NCBI GenBank assembly: GCA_964497135.1
Contig: CAZCDO010000088.1
Span: 1 to 15,169 of the forward strand
From: CAIJXV01 sp964497135
Lineage (GTDB): Bacteria > Verrucomicrobiota > Kiritimatiellia > CAIKKV01 > CAIJXV01
Direction: 5' to 3'
DNA length: 15,169 nucleotides
Positions within the stretch are counted from its first letter, which is position 1. Each line of letters begins with the position of its first letter. This document shows positions 1 to 6,674 of this stretch, piece by piece. The position numbers and the translations under genes were made by a program. The notes under the pieces were generated by a model. It was not told where the DNA came from. It saw only the letters and a program-made list of their open reading frames with translations, and made no database searches.

Positions 1-1147
1 CCAAATCCGGCGCATTGCTCCACACTTCGGACACGTAATCGCCGTTCTGCCAGTCGTCAAATTGAATTCGATACGTGCCCGCTGGAAGCCCGCCAATGGT
101 ATAGGCCCCATTCCCGTCGGTATTGCCCCAATTCACCTGCTCCCACCAGGACCCGTTCCAGCGATAGGCACTGGCCTGAATGCCCGACAATGGCGAACTT
201 TCGTCCGGCCCGGTCACCGTCCCGGTTATTTTGGAACCGGCAGCCAGCGAGGCGTCGATCCCGGAAACCGTCGTCATCTCAGGCAGAACAACATCCAAAC
301 CGGACTCCAAATCCGGCGCATTGCTCCACACTTCGGACACGTAATCGCCGTTCTGCCAGTCACCGAATTGGACTCGATAAGTGCCAGCCGGAAGCCCGCC
401 AATGGTATAGGCCCCATTCCCGTCGGTATTACCTGAACTCACCTGATTCCACCAGGATCCGTTCCAGACATGGGCGGACACTTGAATGCCTGACAAAAGC
501 GTACTTTCGTCCGGCCCGGTCACCGTCCCAGTGATCCTCGAAGCCGCCGCCAGCGAGGCGTCGATATCGGTAACCGTCGTTTCTTCAGGCACCTCAATGT
601 CCCAGCCGGAATCCAAATCCGGCGCATTGCTCCACACCTCGGACACATAATCGCCGTTCTGCCAATCACTGAATTGGACGCGATAGGTCCCGGCGGGGAG
701 TCCGACGATGGTATAGAAGCCGTTGCCGTCGGTATTGCCTGAATTCACCTGGTCCCACCAGGATCCGTTCCAGCGATGGGCGGACGCTTGAATACCAGGC
801 AACGGCGTGATTTCATCCGGCCCGGTCACCGTCCCGGAGATTTTTGAAGCGACCGCCAGCGAGGCGTCGATATCGGTGACCGTCGTTTCTTCGGGCACCT
901 CAATGTCCCAACCGGAATCCAAATCCGGCGCATTGCTCCAGACCTCGGAAAGGTAGTCGCCATTCCGACTGTCGTCGAACTGAACGCGATAAGTGCCCGC
1001 CGGCAACCCGCCGATCCTGTAGTGGCCGTCTCCGTCGGTAAATCCGGAGCCGACCCCGCCCCACCAGCCCCCCATCTGTTCAAAGGCGACCACCCGGATA
1101 CCGGGCAAAGGCGTGCGGTCATCCGGCCCGGTCACCGTCCCCTGAAT
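1..1147 (-). repeat. Tandem 306-bp repeat within the secreted protein gene
   Basis: The 8-mer ccaaatcc followed by ggcgcattgctcca recurs at 1, 307, 613 and 919, an exact 306-base spacing equal to 102 codons. The first 55 bases of the units at 1 and 307 are identical, and other blocks are nearly so. The copy nearest the gene start (919-1147) is the most divergent. The array continues beyond position 1. Confidence 0.95.
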
Positions 1148-1612
1148 TTGCGAATGGATGTCATGCGTGATATTGAGCGTAATGGCGCCACGACTTGAAA
1201 TATACCCATAGACGGCAATCTGGTAGGTGAATCCGGAAACGACATTAACAAACACCGCGCTCTGAAGGTTGGTGTAGTCGTCGTTCTCGGCGATCAGTTC
1301 CAGGGAGTCCACGGCACTCCCGGTAACGACCGCCATAAGGGTGTCAAAATCACTGCCCTGCGTGTCGATTTGGACGACCCCGGAGGTCACCGCGGTCCAT
1401 TGGAACCAGACCGAGGCTTCCGCGTTGTCGGGGGTCGGCTCCGACAACTCCAAGGTTGCCTCAAGATTCGATCCCGAAGACAAAGCGGGGAACCCGGAGA
1501 TCAGGGTGGGAGATTCGAACGAGTCATTCGGCGGAGGTACGGCCCACACCCTCACCAGGGCGGCCGCCCAAAATGCGCTCAACCCAATCCACTGCGTCAA
1601 TGACCTTCTCAT
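1..1612 (-). CDS. Secreted PPC-domain and carboxypeptidase-regulatory-like repeat protein (C-terminus outside window)
   Basis: About 537 residues are visible and the frame is still open at the window edge. Residues 1-24 look like a signal peptide: Arg at 2-3, a hydrophobic stretch and a VWA end before VPPPND. Residues 29-148 resemble a pre-peptidase C-terminal (PPC) beta-sandwich, with the typical VWFQWTA, GSDFDTLMAV and AENDDY segments. From about residue 155, 102-residue repeats follow, each with GTVTGPD, NTDGNG, GLPAGTYRVQF, NGDY and EVWSNAPDL, as in carboxypeptidase regulatory-like (SdrD-B-like) domains. Such domains are usually found in exported surface proteins, so an extracellular structural or adhesive role is likely, but no enzyme is visible. 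The start is preceded by AAAGGAAAT. Its ATG overlaps the stop of the upstream oligoribonuclease as ATGA, so translation is probably coupled, an odd pairing for a surface protein. The anchor or sorting signal would lie outside the window. Confidence 0.88.
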   Translation of the reverse strand, partial: MRRSLTQWIGLSAFWAAALVRVWAVPPPNDSFESPTLISGFPALSSGSNLEATLELSEPTPDNAEASVWFQWTAVTSGVVQIDTQGSDFDTLMAVVTGSAVDSLELIAENDDYTNLQSAVFVNVVSGFTYQIAVYGYISSRGAITLNITHDIHSQIQGTVTGPDDRTPLPGIRVVAFEQMGGWWGGVGSGFTDGDGHYRIGGLPAGTYRVQFDDSRNGDYLSEVWSNAPDLDSGWDIEVPEETTVTDIDASLAVASKISGTVTGPDEITPLPGIQASAHRWNGSWWDQVNSGNTDGNGFYTIVGLPAGTYRVQFSDWQNGDYVSEVWSNAPDLDSGWDIEVPEETTVTDIDASLAAASRITGTVTGPDESTLLSGIQVSAHVWNGSWWNQVSSGNTDGNGAYTIGGLPAGTYRVQFGDWQNGDYVSEVWSNAPDLESGLDVVLPEMTTVSGIDASLAAGSKITGTVTGPDESSPLSGIQASAYRWNGSWWEQVNWGNTDGNGAYTIGGLPAGTYRIQFDDWQNGDYVSEVWSNAPDL

Positions 1613-2229
1613 GATATTTCCTTTCTGTTCAGCCGTTCCAGATAGAAATTCAATTCAGCGATCGAGGCCTGGACATCGTAATGGGCGTCATGTTGATGCC
1701 GGTCACCCAGAACCGATCGAAAAGGCAAATACGCCCGGACCGATTCCGGGTTCTCCTTGTCGAACAGCGGGCCCTTATACCAATTCCGCCACACCAACTT
1801 TAAGGCGGTCACATCCATTTGCCGGTAATGGAGGCGGGCGGCGACCCGCGGGCAAATCCGCCGCAACAAGGCGGCGTCGGCATGGATCGAATTCCCCGCC
1901 AAGACCGGACGGATGCGTTCCGGATGCGCATAGCCTGCGGTCACCTTTGCAATCAATGCCAGCAATCGCCGTTCCACGTCCTTCGGCGAAACCGCCTCCT
2001 GCGACTGACACCGTTCGCAGAGCTCGGATAAATTTTTCCGCACCCAGGGACTGACGGCCAGCGGTCGTTGCCGCACCACCAGATTGACGTCGTCCCGCGC
2101 CGGATGCAACCGCCGCAAACGTCCGTCGGTCGCCAGAGCGGCGACTTGTAAAAAGACAGCGCGATCGGGATTGAGTTCAGAATATTCGGCATCCAACCAA
2201 AGATAGACCAACGGCTCAAGCCGGCTCAT
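1609..2229 (-). CDS. orn: Oligoribonuclease (DEDDh 3'-5' exoribonuclease)
   Basis: This 206-residue protein aligns along its length with oligoribonuclease, which degrades 2-5 nt RNAs (nanoRNA, and pGpG from c-di-GMP turnover) to mononucleotides in the cytoplasm. All five DEDDh residues can be placed: D13 and E15 in WLDAEYSELNPDR, D118 in AGNSIHADAALL, and H180 and D185 in HDAHYDVQASIAEL. The segment HYRQMDVTALK (134-144) also matches the family. It is about 25 residues longer than the E. coli enzyme, and the usual LEMTG after the first Asp is changed to AEYSE. The gene overlaps its neighbours on both sides by ATGA, downstream of the cation transporter and upstream of the secreted repeat protein. 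GGGAG and GGGG runs before the ATG can serve as ribosome binding site. The family call is firm; cellular substrates are inferred from homologues. Confidence 0.88.
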   Translation of the reverse strand: MSRLEPLVYLWLDAEYSELNPDRAVFLQVAALATDGRLRRLHPARDDVNLVVRQRPLAVSPWVRKNLSELCERCQSQEAVSPKDVERRLLALIAKVTAGYAHPERIRPVLAGNSIHADAALLRRICPRVAARLHYRQMDVTALKLVWRNWYKGPLFDKENPESVRAYLPFRSVLGDRHQHDAHYDVQASIAELNFYLERLNRKEIS

Positions 2230-3122
2230 AAGCGCCCCACTCCCGCGGCGGGATGAAGATGGACATACACTTGTTTGACAAATCGATCCCGTTCATAGAG
2301 GCGGGCCTCGACCCGACAGGCTAGCGCTTCCCCTTCCCGCACGGTCAATCCGCCATCCACGCCCACGGTCAAATTAATCACATAAAAAGGGCCAAACCGG
2401 TGCGCATGAATTTCATCCACCGAAACGATTCCCGCTACATCGGCCAGATTTTTCCGAATGTGCTCGTCCATCTCGGCACCGGGAATGGCATCCATCAAAT
2501 CGTCGGAGGATTCCCGCAAGATCTTGACCCCCGTATAGAGAATCACCAGGGCCACGAGGGCGCCAGCCAGAGGATCAACCCAGTAGAATCCGGCCCGGCC
2601 GAGGAGGATTCCAAACGTCGCCGCCGTCGCCGTAAAAATATCGTTGCGGTGATCGAAGGCCAGGGCGCGAATCGCCAGGTTCCCGGTGGCCCGTCCCACC
2701 CGGGTGGTATACCCGGTCAACAGGATCTTGATTAAAACCGTCACCAAGGCCATTCCCAGCGCGGGTCCGCTGGCGCCTTCGCCCCCCGCCTGCCCCACCA
2801 CGATGTCGTACACCACATTGATCGACCCCCAAAAAATAGCCACGGCGGTGGTGATGACAAAAGCCCCCACCACCAAAGCCGCAATCGACTCCAATTGGCG
2901 ATGCCCGTAGGGATGTTTTTCATCGGCCGGCTTCCCGGCCATTTGCATAAATACGCGGATCACGATGTAATACGCCACATCGGAGGTCGAGTTCACCCCG
3001 TCGGCCAGCAGAGCAGGACTATGCCCAAACACGCCGATCAGTGTCTTGAATACGGCCAATAGCGCATTCACCCCCAACCCGAGATTGATCGCCCATTCGC
3101 ATTGATTTTGACGTTCGTCCAT
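2226..3122 (-). CDS. Cation diffusion facilitator (CDF) family metal transporter
   Basis: A 298-residue inner-membrane protein with about six hydrophobic segments and a C-terminal soluble domain (from about 205), the standard CDF layout for proton-coupled export of divalent metals. TM2 carries HSPALLADGVNSTSD (H34, D41, N44, D48). KHPYGHRQLES (69-79) is the conserved loop before TM3. TM5 carries DHRND (D157, D161), the second half of the transport site. The C-terminal domain has IHAHRFGPFYVINL and ends with VKQVYVHLHP. The Asp/Asp pair in TM5, in place of the His/Asp of zinc exporters such as YiiP, points to manganese or iron rather than zinc, but this is an inference. The gene starts 7 bases after the thrC stop with no clear Shine-Dalgarno (the upstream bases are AT-rich), so re-initiation after thrC is likely. 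Its stop overlaps the orn start. Confidence 0.9.
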   Translation of the reverse strand: MDERQNQCEWAINLGLGVNALLAVFKTLIGVFGHSPALLADGVNSTSDVAYYIVIRVFMQMAGKPADEKHPYGHRQLESIAALVVGAFVITTAVAIFWGSINVVYDIVVGQAGGEGASGPALGMALVTVLIKILLTGYTTRVGRATGNLAIRALAFDHRNDIFTATAATFGILLGRAGFYWVDPLAGALVALVILYTGVKILRESSDDLMDAIPGAEMDEHIRKNLADVAGIVSVDEIHAHRFGPFYVINLTVGVDGGLTVREGEALACRVEARLYERDRFVKQVYVHLHPAAGVGRL

Positions 3123-3129
3123 GGTATTT

Positions 3130-4515
3130 TTAAATCAAGATTTTCACCAGCGCGGCTCGCACCGCTCCGACATCCGCGGGCAGGCACTCTTTACGGGTCG
3201 GCAGATCCTTCAACGCATCCAGGATCGGATGATGCGCCACATCGCAGCCCAGGGCGCGCGCGATCGCTTCGCTGAATTTGGCGGGGTGCGCCGTGGCCAA
3301 ACAGATCATCGGTTCGTCGGGGTGAAGATGGGCTTCCCCCACCCGGACCCCCACCGCGGTATGCGGATCCATCAGATACCCCTCCCGCGCCTGGTAGCGG
3401 CGGATCACTTCAAGAGTTTCTTCCGTGGTCCCGCGACCGCCGACGATCAATCCATCAACCCCCTGCGCCGACGCACTGACCGGCACCGTGACGGATCCTT
3501 GGGTGGCAAATTGGACCATCCAGCGGTTGACCTGGTCGGCTGATTCGCCGCCCCGATAATAGAGATACCGTTCAAAATTACTGGCCACCTGGATATCCAT
3601 CGACGGACTCAAAGTCTGACAAACCGGTCCTTTCCGGTATTGACCCGTCGCGAAAAATCGGGACAAAATATCATTTTCATTGGTGGCCAAAACCAGTTTT
3701 GCGATCGGCAATCCCATTCGCGCCGCCAGATAACCCGCAAAAATATCCCCAAAATTCCCCGTCGGCACAGCGAAGCGAACCCGGGTGGCCCCGGTTGCGG
3801 CCTGAACCCGAAACGTCGCGTAAAAATAGTAAACCATTTGCGCTAATACCCGCGCCCAATTGATCGAATTCACACTGCCCAACGCATGGCGGTCGCGAAA
3901 TTCAAGATCGTTGAACAAGGTTTTGACGATCGCCTGGCAATCGTCAAAACTCCCCGCCAAAGCCAGATTGTGGACATTCGCGTCCAACACCGTCGTCATC
4001 TGCCGCTCCTGCAAGGGACTGACCCGGCCGGCCGGATGCAAAACAACAATCCGCATGTGATCCCGGCTCCGGATCCCGTGAATCGCGGCGCTCCCCGTAT
4101 CCCCGCTGGTCGCCGCCAGGATGTTCAACGCTCCCCCCGTCCGTCGCAAAATCAGCTCAAACAGGTTACCCAACAGTTGAAGCGCCACGTCTTTAAAGGC
4201 CAAAGTCGGCCCGTGAAACAATTCCACAATATGCACCGGTCCCACCCGCACCACCGGAGCCACCTCCGGCGATGCAAACGAGGCATAGCTCCGGCGAACC
4301 AGCCGGTCGAGTTCCACCCGGTCCAGATCGGCGAACAGCGCCATGACTTCAACCGCCAATTCGACATAATCCAGCTTCCGCCACTGATCCAGGCGGCCCG
4401 CCACCTGGGGAATGCTCCGGGGAATCATCAATCCGCCATCCCTCGCCAAACCCATCATCACTGCCTCTTGAAAACCAACCGGCTCAATTCCGCCTCGGGT
4501 ACTGATGTATTTCAT
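3130..4515 (-). CDS. thrC: Threonine synthase (PLP-dependent)
   Basis: This 461-residue enzyme converts O-phospho-L-homoserine to L-threonine plus phosphate, the last step of threonine synthesis. The N-terminus MKYISTRGG, followed by FQEAVMMGLARDGGLMIP, is the standard start of the family. FHGPTLAFKD holds the PLP-binding lysine K108, and AATSGDTGSAA (134-144) is the phosphate-binding loop. FAVPTGNFGDIFAGYLA and ATNENDIL are further family motifs. The frame stays open upstream to an ATG at 4623, but that 36-residue extension has no family similarity. The ATG at 4515 has GGAG about 6 bases upstream and a plausible promoter just before it, so it was chosen. It is the first gene of a four-gene operon with the CDF transporter, orn and the secreted repeat protein. 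No attenuator-like leader peptide is visible. Confidence 0.95.
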   Translation of the reverse strand: MKYISTRGGIEPVGFQEAVMMGLARDGGLMIPRSIPQVAGRLDQWRKLDYVELAVEVMALFADLDRVELDRLVRRSYASFASPEVAPVVRVGPVHIVELFHGPTLAFKDVALQLLGNLFELILRRTGGALNILAATSGDTGSAAIHGIRSRDHMRIVVLHPAGRVSPLQERQMTTVLDANVHNLALAGSFDDCQAIVKTLFNDLEFRDRHALGSVNSINWARVLAQMVYYFYATFRVQAATGATRVRFAVPTGNFGDIFAGYLAARMGLPIAKLVLATNENDILSRFFATGQYRKGPVCQTLSPSMDIQVASNFERYLYYRGGESADQVNRWMVQFATQGSVTVPVSASAQGVDGLIVGGRGTTEETLEVIRRYQAREGYLMDPHTAVGVRVGEAHLHPDEPMICLATAHPAKFSEAIARALGCDVAHHPILDALKDLPTRKECLPADVGAVRAALVKILI

Positions 4516-4532
4516 GAACTCCATAAGTCGCG

Positions 4533-4560
4533 AGCATAGCGACCCACCTGAATTTTGCAA
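4533..4560 (-). promoter_or_regulatory. Candidate promoter for the thrC operon
   Basis: On the minus strand, TTGCAA (4560-4555) and TATGCT (4538-4533) are separated by 16 bases, each matching four of six sigma-70 consensus positions. Transcription would start near 4526, giving a leader of only about 11 bases before the thrC ATG at 4515. That would leave the upstream in-frame ATG at 4623 untranscribed. An inverted repeat, GTCGC-N7-GCGAC (4527-4543), covers the -10 box. Predicted by eye only. Confidence 0.4.
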
Positions 4561-4648
4561 GAAGGAAGTCACCCACCCTCCGAACCGGAACCCTGACACC
4601 AGCCACTTCCATCCCCCTGACAATCCCGTTCGAGGCTCATTTTAGTGC

Positions 4649-4677
4649 TTGCAGTATGCGATTATTAGCCCTATCTT
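4649..4677 (+). promoter_or_regulatory. Candidate promoter for the small coiled-coil membrane protein
   Basis: TTGCAG (4649-4654) and TATCTT (4672-4677) are 17 bases apart, each with four of six consensus matches. Transcription would begin near 4684, about 28 bases before the ATG at 4712. It is divergent from the thrC promoter. The rest of the 196-base gap shows nothing else. Confidence 0.4.
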
Positions 4678-4711
4678 TGAATGAACCAAACCAACTACGA
4701 AAGGTTTTTTT

Positions 4712-5125
4712 ATGAACGGCGAACCGGAATATGCTTCCACCAAAAGTCCGATGACCATTGCGATCTGGATTCTGCTCATCTTAGCTCTCGCCTGGGCCAT
4801 CATCGCTTCAACCATGGCCACCCGGCGGGGCGGTGAATTGACCGTTGCCAAACGCAATTTCGAACAACTGCGTCAGGAATATGATCAGGCGCTGATCAAT
4901 ATGCAGGCGCGGGAAGCGGATATCGAACGCAAAATTCAGGCCGCCGAAGAACTGCGCAAAGTGGCGATGGATTGGAAAGCTCAGTACATGGCCAAGCTCG
5001 AAGCCCTGAACAAAGCCAAGGCCGCTCCGGCGCCCACAACCAAAAGCTCGACCGGGAGCAAGTCCTCATCCTCTTCCAGCAAGTCCAAATCGAAATCATC
5101 GTCTTCAAAATCATCCCGGCGTTAA
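4712..5125 (+). CDS. Small single-pass membrane protein with coiled coil and Ser/Lys-rich tail
   Basis: I do not recognise a named family. The 137 residues show three parts. Residues 15-33 form one hydrophobic helix (TIAIWILLILALAWAIIAS) after a short polar N-terminus. Residues 41-103 are charged, helical and likely coiled coil (KRNFEQLRQEYDQA, then ADIERKIQAAEELRK). Residues 104-137 are a low-complexity tail of Ser and Lys ending SSRR. With Arg-Arg after the helix (38-39), the coiled coil and the basic tail are predicted to lie in the cytoplasm, where the tail might bind nucleic acid or an acidic surface; this is a guess. GAAAGG precedes the ATG. The gene stands alone between its own promoter and a strong terminator, so it is probably expressed as a single unit. 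The tail uses varied serine codons (tcg, agc, tcc, tca, tct), so it is not a simple DNA repeat. Confidence 0.75.
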   Translation: MNGEPEYASTKSPMTIAIWILLILALAWAIIASTMATRRGGELTVAKRNFEQLRQEYDQALINMQAREADIERKIQAAEELRKVAMDWKAQYMAKLEALNKAKAAPAPTTKSSTGSKSSSSSSKSKSKSSSSKSSRR

Positions 5126-5149
5126 TTTGTCATTGATTAACACGGCAAA

Positions 5150-5191
5150 GGGCGCGGGGTGTCCGATGTTTCGGTCACCCCGCCCGTTTTT
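5150..5191 (+). terminator. Rho-independent terminator after the coiled-coil protein gene
   Basis: The CGGGGTG/CACCCCG stem (5155-5161 with 5176-5182) is extended outward by three more GC pairs with one bulge. It is extended inward by CCGA/TCGG around a TGTT loop. TTTTT follows at 5187-5191. There is no T-tract on the other strand, so it acts on plus-strand transcription. Confidence 0.88.
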
Positions 5192-5199
5192 GTAGATCG

Positions 5200-5228
5200 T
5201 TCGGAATTATTCTCCTTATCGGTATATA
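5200..5228 (+). promoter_or_regulatory. Possible promoter of the sugar/polyol catabolic operon
   Basis: TATATA (5223-5228) is a good -10 match. The -35 box at 17-base spacing, TTCGGA (5200-5205), is weak (three of six), as expected of an activator-dependent catabolic promoter. It lies between the terminator and the first gene at 5276. No clear operator repeat was found. Confidence 0.3.
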
Positions 5229-5275
5229 TGGGAATTGCGTAACACGTCCCGCCGAGACTTTCACTCAGGTCCGTC

Positions 5276-6634
5276 ATGAATTTATCCGCCCTTGAAACAG
5301 AACTCGAAGATTTCGATTTAACTCGACGAAGTCGGGCCCTCCAGACCCTGGCCGCCGCCCCGGAGTTGTTGCCGCCGCCCGGCGGCAACGTCAACATGCA
5401 CCTGCATTCCTTCTTCTCGTACAACGCACAGGGCTTTTCGCCGGCGCATCTGGCGTGGGAATCGCGCCGACAGGGATTGTATGCCGCAGCCCTGTGCGAT
5501 TTCGATGTCCTGGACGGGCAGGAGGAATTTCTGGACGCCGGTCTTGGCCTCGGACTGCGCGTCGCGGTACATCTCGAAACCCGCGCCTTTCTCCCCGAAT
5601 TCGCACAGGGCGAAATCAATTCGCCCGGCGAACCGGGTGTCACCTACATCATGGGCGCCGGTTTCGCACGCGTTTTGCCACCCGATTCGCCGGAAGCCCG
5701 AACCCTTTTTAACTTCCGGAGTCAGGCCGCGCGCAGGAACCGCGAACTGGTTGACCGAATCAACCCCCACACGGCCGATCTGGCCATCGATTATGAGCGC
5801 GATGTGGTCCCCCTCTCCCCGGGGCGTTGTCCCACCGAACGTCATATCATTCGCGCTTATGTCAATCGCGCAGCCACCCTTTATCCCGATCGTACAAACC
5901 GGATCGCCCTCTGGTCCCGACTGCTCGGCCGCGATGCGTCTGAAATCGAAAAGTTGATTGACCGGATCCCCGCCCTGGAAGAACGGGTTCGCGCCAAATT
6001 CGCCAAAAAGGGCGGGTTCGGATATCTCCAGCCCACCCCGAAAACCTTCCCCCCCGCGGACGAATTCATCCGCTGGGTCCGCGCGTGTTCGGCCATTCCC
6101 ATGATCACCTGGCTGGACGGAACCTTAGCCGGCGAAGCCGTTCCGGACGCCATGCTCGATTGCCTGACCGCCCACGGAGCCGCCGCCGTCAACATCATCC
6201 CCGACCGCAACTGGAATATTGCTGACCCGGCTCAGAAAGCCGTCAAAATGGCGAACCTGGACCGATATGTCGCCGCGTGCGTGGCTCGCGATCTACCGCT
6301 CAATATTGGCACGGAGATGAATCGCGAGGGGCTGCCCTTTGTCGATGATCTCGCCGGACCTGCACTCAAACCCTATCGCGAGATTTTCACGCGGGGTGCC
6401 CAGATCATGGTTGGCCACTCGATCCTCTTGCGCTATGCCGGTTTTTCGTATACCAGCCCGCAGGCGGACGCCGAATTCGGCGCCGATCGTCCGGCCCGAA
6501 ACCGTTTTTTTGCGGCGGTTGGCGCGCTCCCTCCCCTGACCTCCGAGATCGCGGCTCGTTTGCGCGACGGAGGCGCCGCTCCGGCTCTCTCCCGAATTCG
6601 GGATTCGGTACGGCAAACCCGCTGGACGGTCTGA
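5276..6634 (+). CDS. PHP-domain protein of a sugar/polyol catabolic operon
   Basis: A 452-residue protein with PHP (polymerase and histidinol phosphatase) features; PHP proteins are usually metal-dependent phosphoesterases. Motif I is MHLHSFFSYN (H42, H44). Motif II is CDFDVLDGQEEF (74-85), where the usual TDH is changed to DFD, so the motif II histidine is replaced by F76. E101 in HLETRAF fits the motif III glutamate. Later candidates are E347 in IGTEMNREG and H381 in VGHSILLRYAG. The middle contains INSPGEPGVTY, TERHIIRAY and NIIPDRNWNI, which look strongly conserved. At about 450 residues it is longer than simple PHP phosphatases (about 250-300). It is first in an operon with two dehydrogenases, an aldolase and an FGGY kinase, so it may act on a phosphorylated sugar or polyol, but no substrate can be read from the sequence. 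The ATG has only a weak AGG upstream. Confidence 0.75.
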   Translation: MNLSALETELEDFDLTRRSRALQTLAAAPELLPPPGGNVNMHLHSFFSYNAQGFSPAHLAWESRRQGLYAAALCDFDVLDGQEEFLDAGLGLGLRVAVHLETRAFLPEFAQGEINSPGEPGVTYIMGAGFARVLPPDSPEARTLFNFRSQAARRNRELVDRINPHTADLAIDYERDVVPLSPGRCPTERHIIRAYVNRAATLYPDRTNRIALWSRLLGRDASEIEKLIDRIPALEERVRAKFAKKGGFGYLQPTPKTFPPADEFIRWVRACSAIPMITWLDGTLAGEAVPDAMLDCLTAHGAAAVNIIPDRNWNIADPAQKAVKMANLDRYVAACVARDLPLNIGTEMNREGLPFVDDLAGPALKPYREIFTRGAQIMVGHSILLRYAGFSYTSPQADAEFGADRPARNRFFAAVGALPPLTSEIAARLRDGGAAPALSRIRDSVRQTRWTV

Positions 6635-6674
6635 TCTCTTTCCGCCGACACGATTGCAAAGGAGACTTGACGAT

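Noticed and set aside
1..1147. CRISPR or non-coding satellite explanation of the repeats
   Set aside because: The unit is 306 bases, in frame, and encodes a recognisable beta-sandwich repeat with a signal peptide upstream.
1341..2054. 237-codon plus-strand open frame
   Set aside because: It crosses the antisense of both the secreted protein and orn, and its product is Pro/Arg/Ser-rich without motifs.
3886..4539. 217-codon plus-strand open frame
   Set aside because: It is antisense to thrC; the product is rich in His, Gln and Arg with no recognisable domain.
4516..4623. 36-residue N-terminal extension of threonine synthase
   Set aside because: The family begins at MKYISTRG. The ATG at 4515 has GGAG at proper distance, and a likely promoter lies inside the extension.
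6654..6674. TTG start adding seven residues to the SrlD-like dehydrogenase
   Set aside because: The ribosome binding site AAAGGAG lies downstream of this TTG and points to the ATG at 6675.
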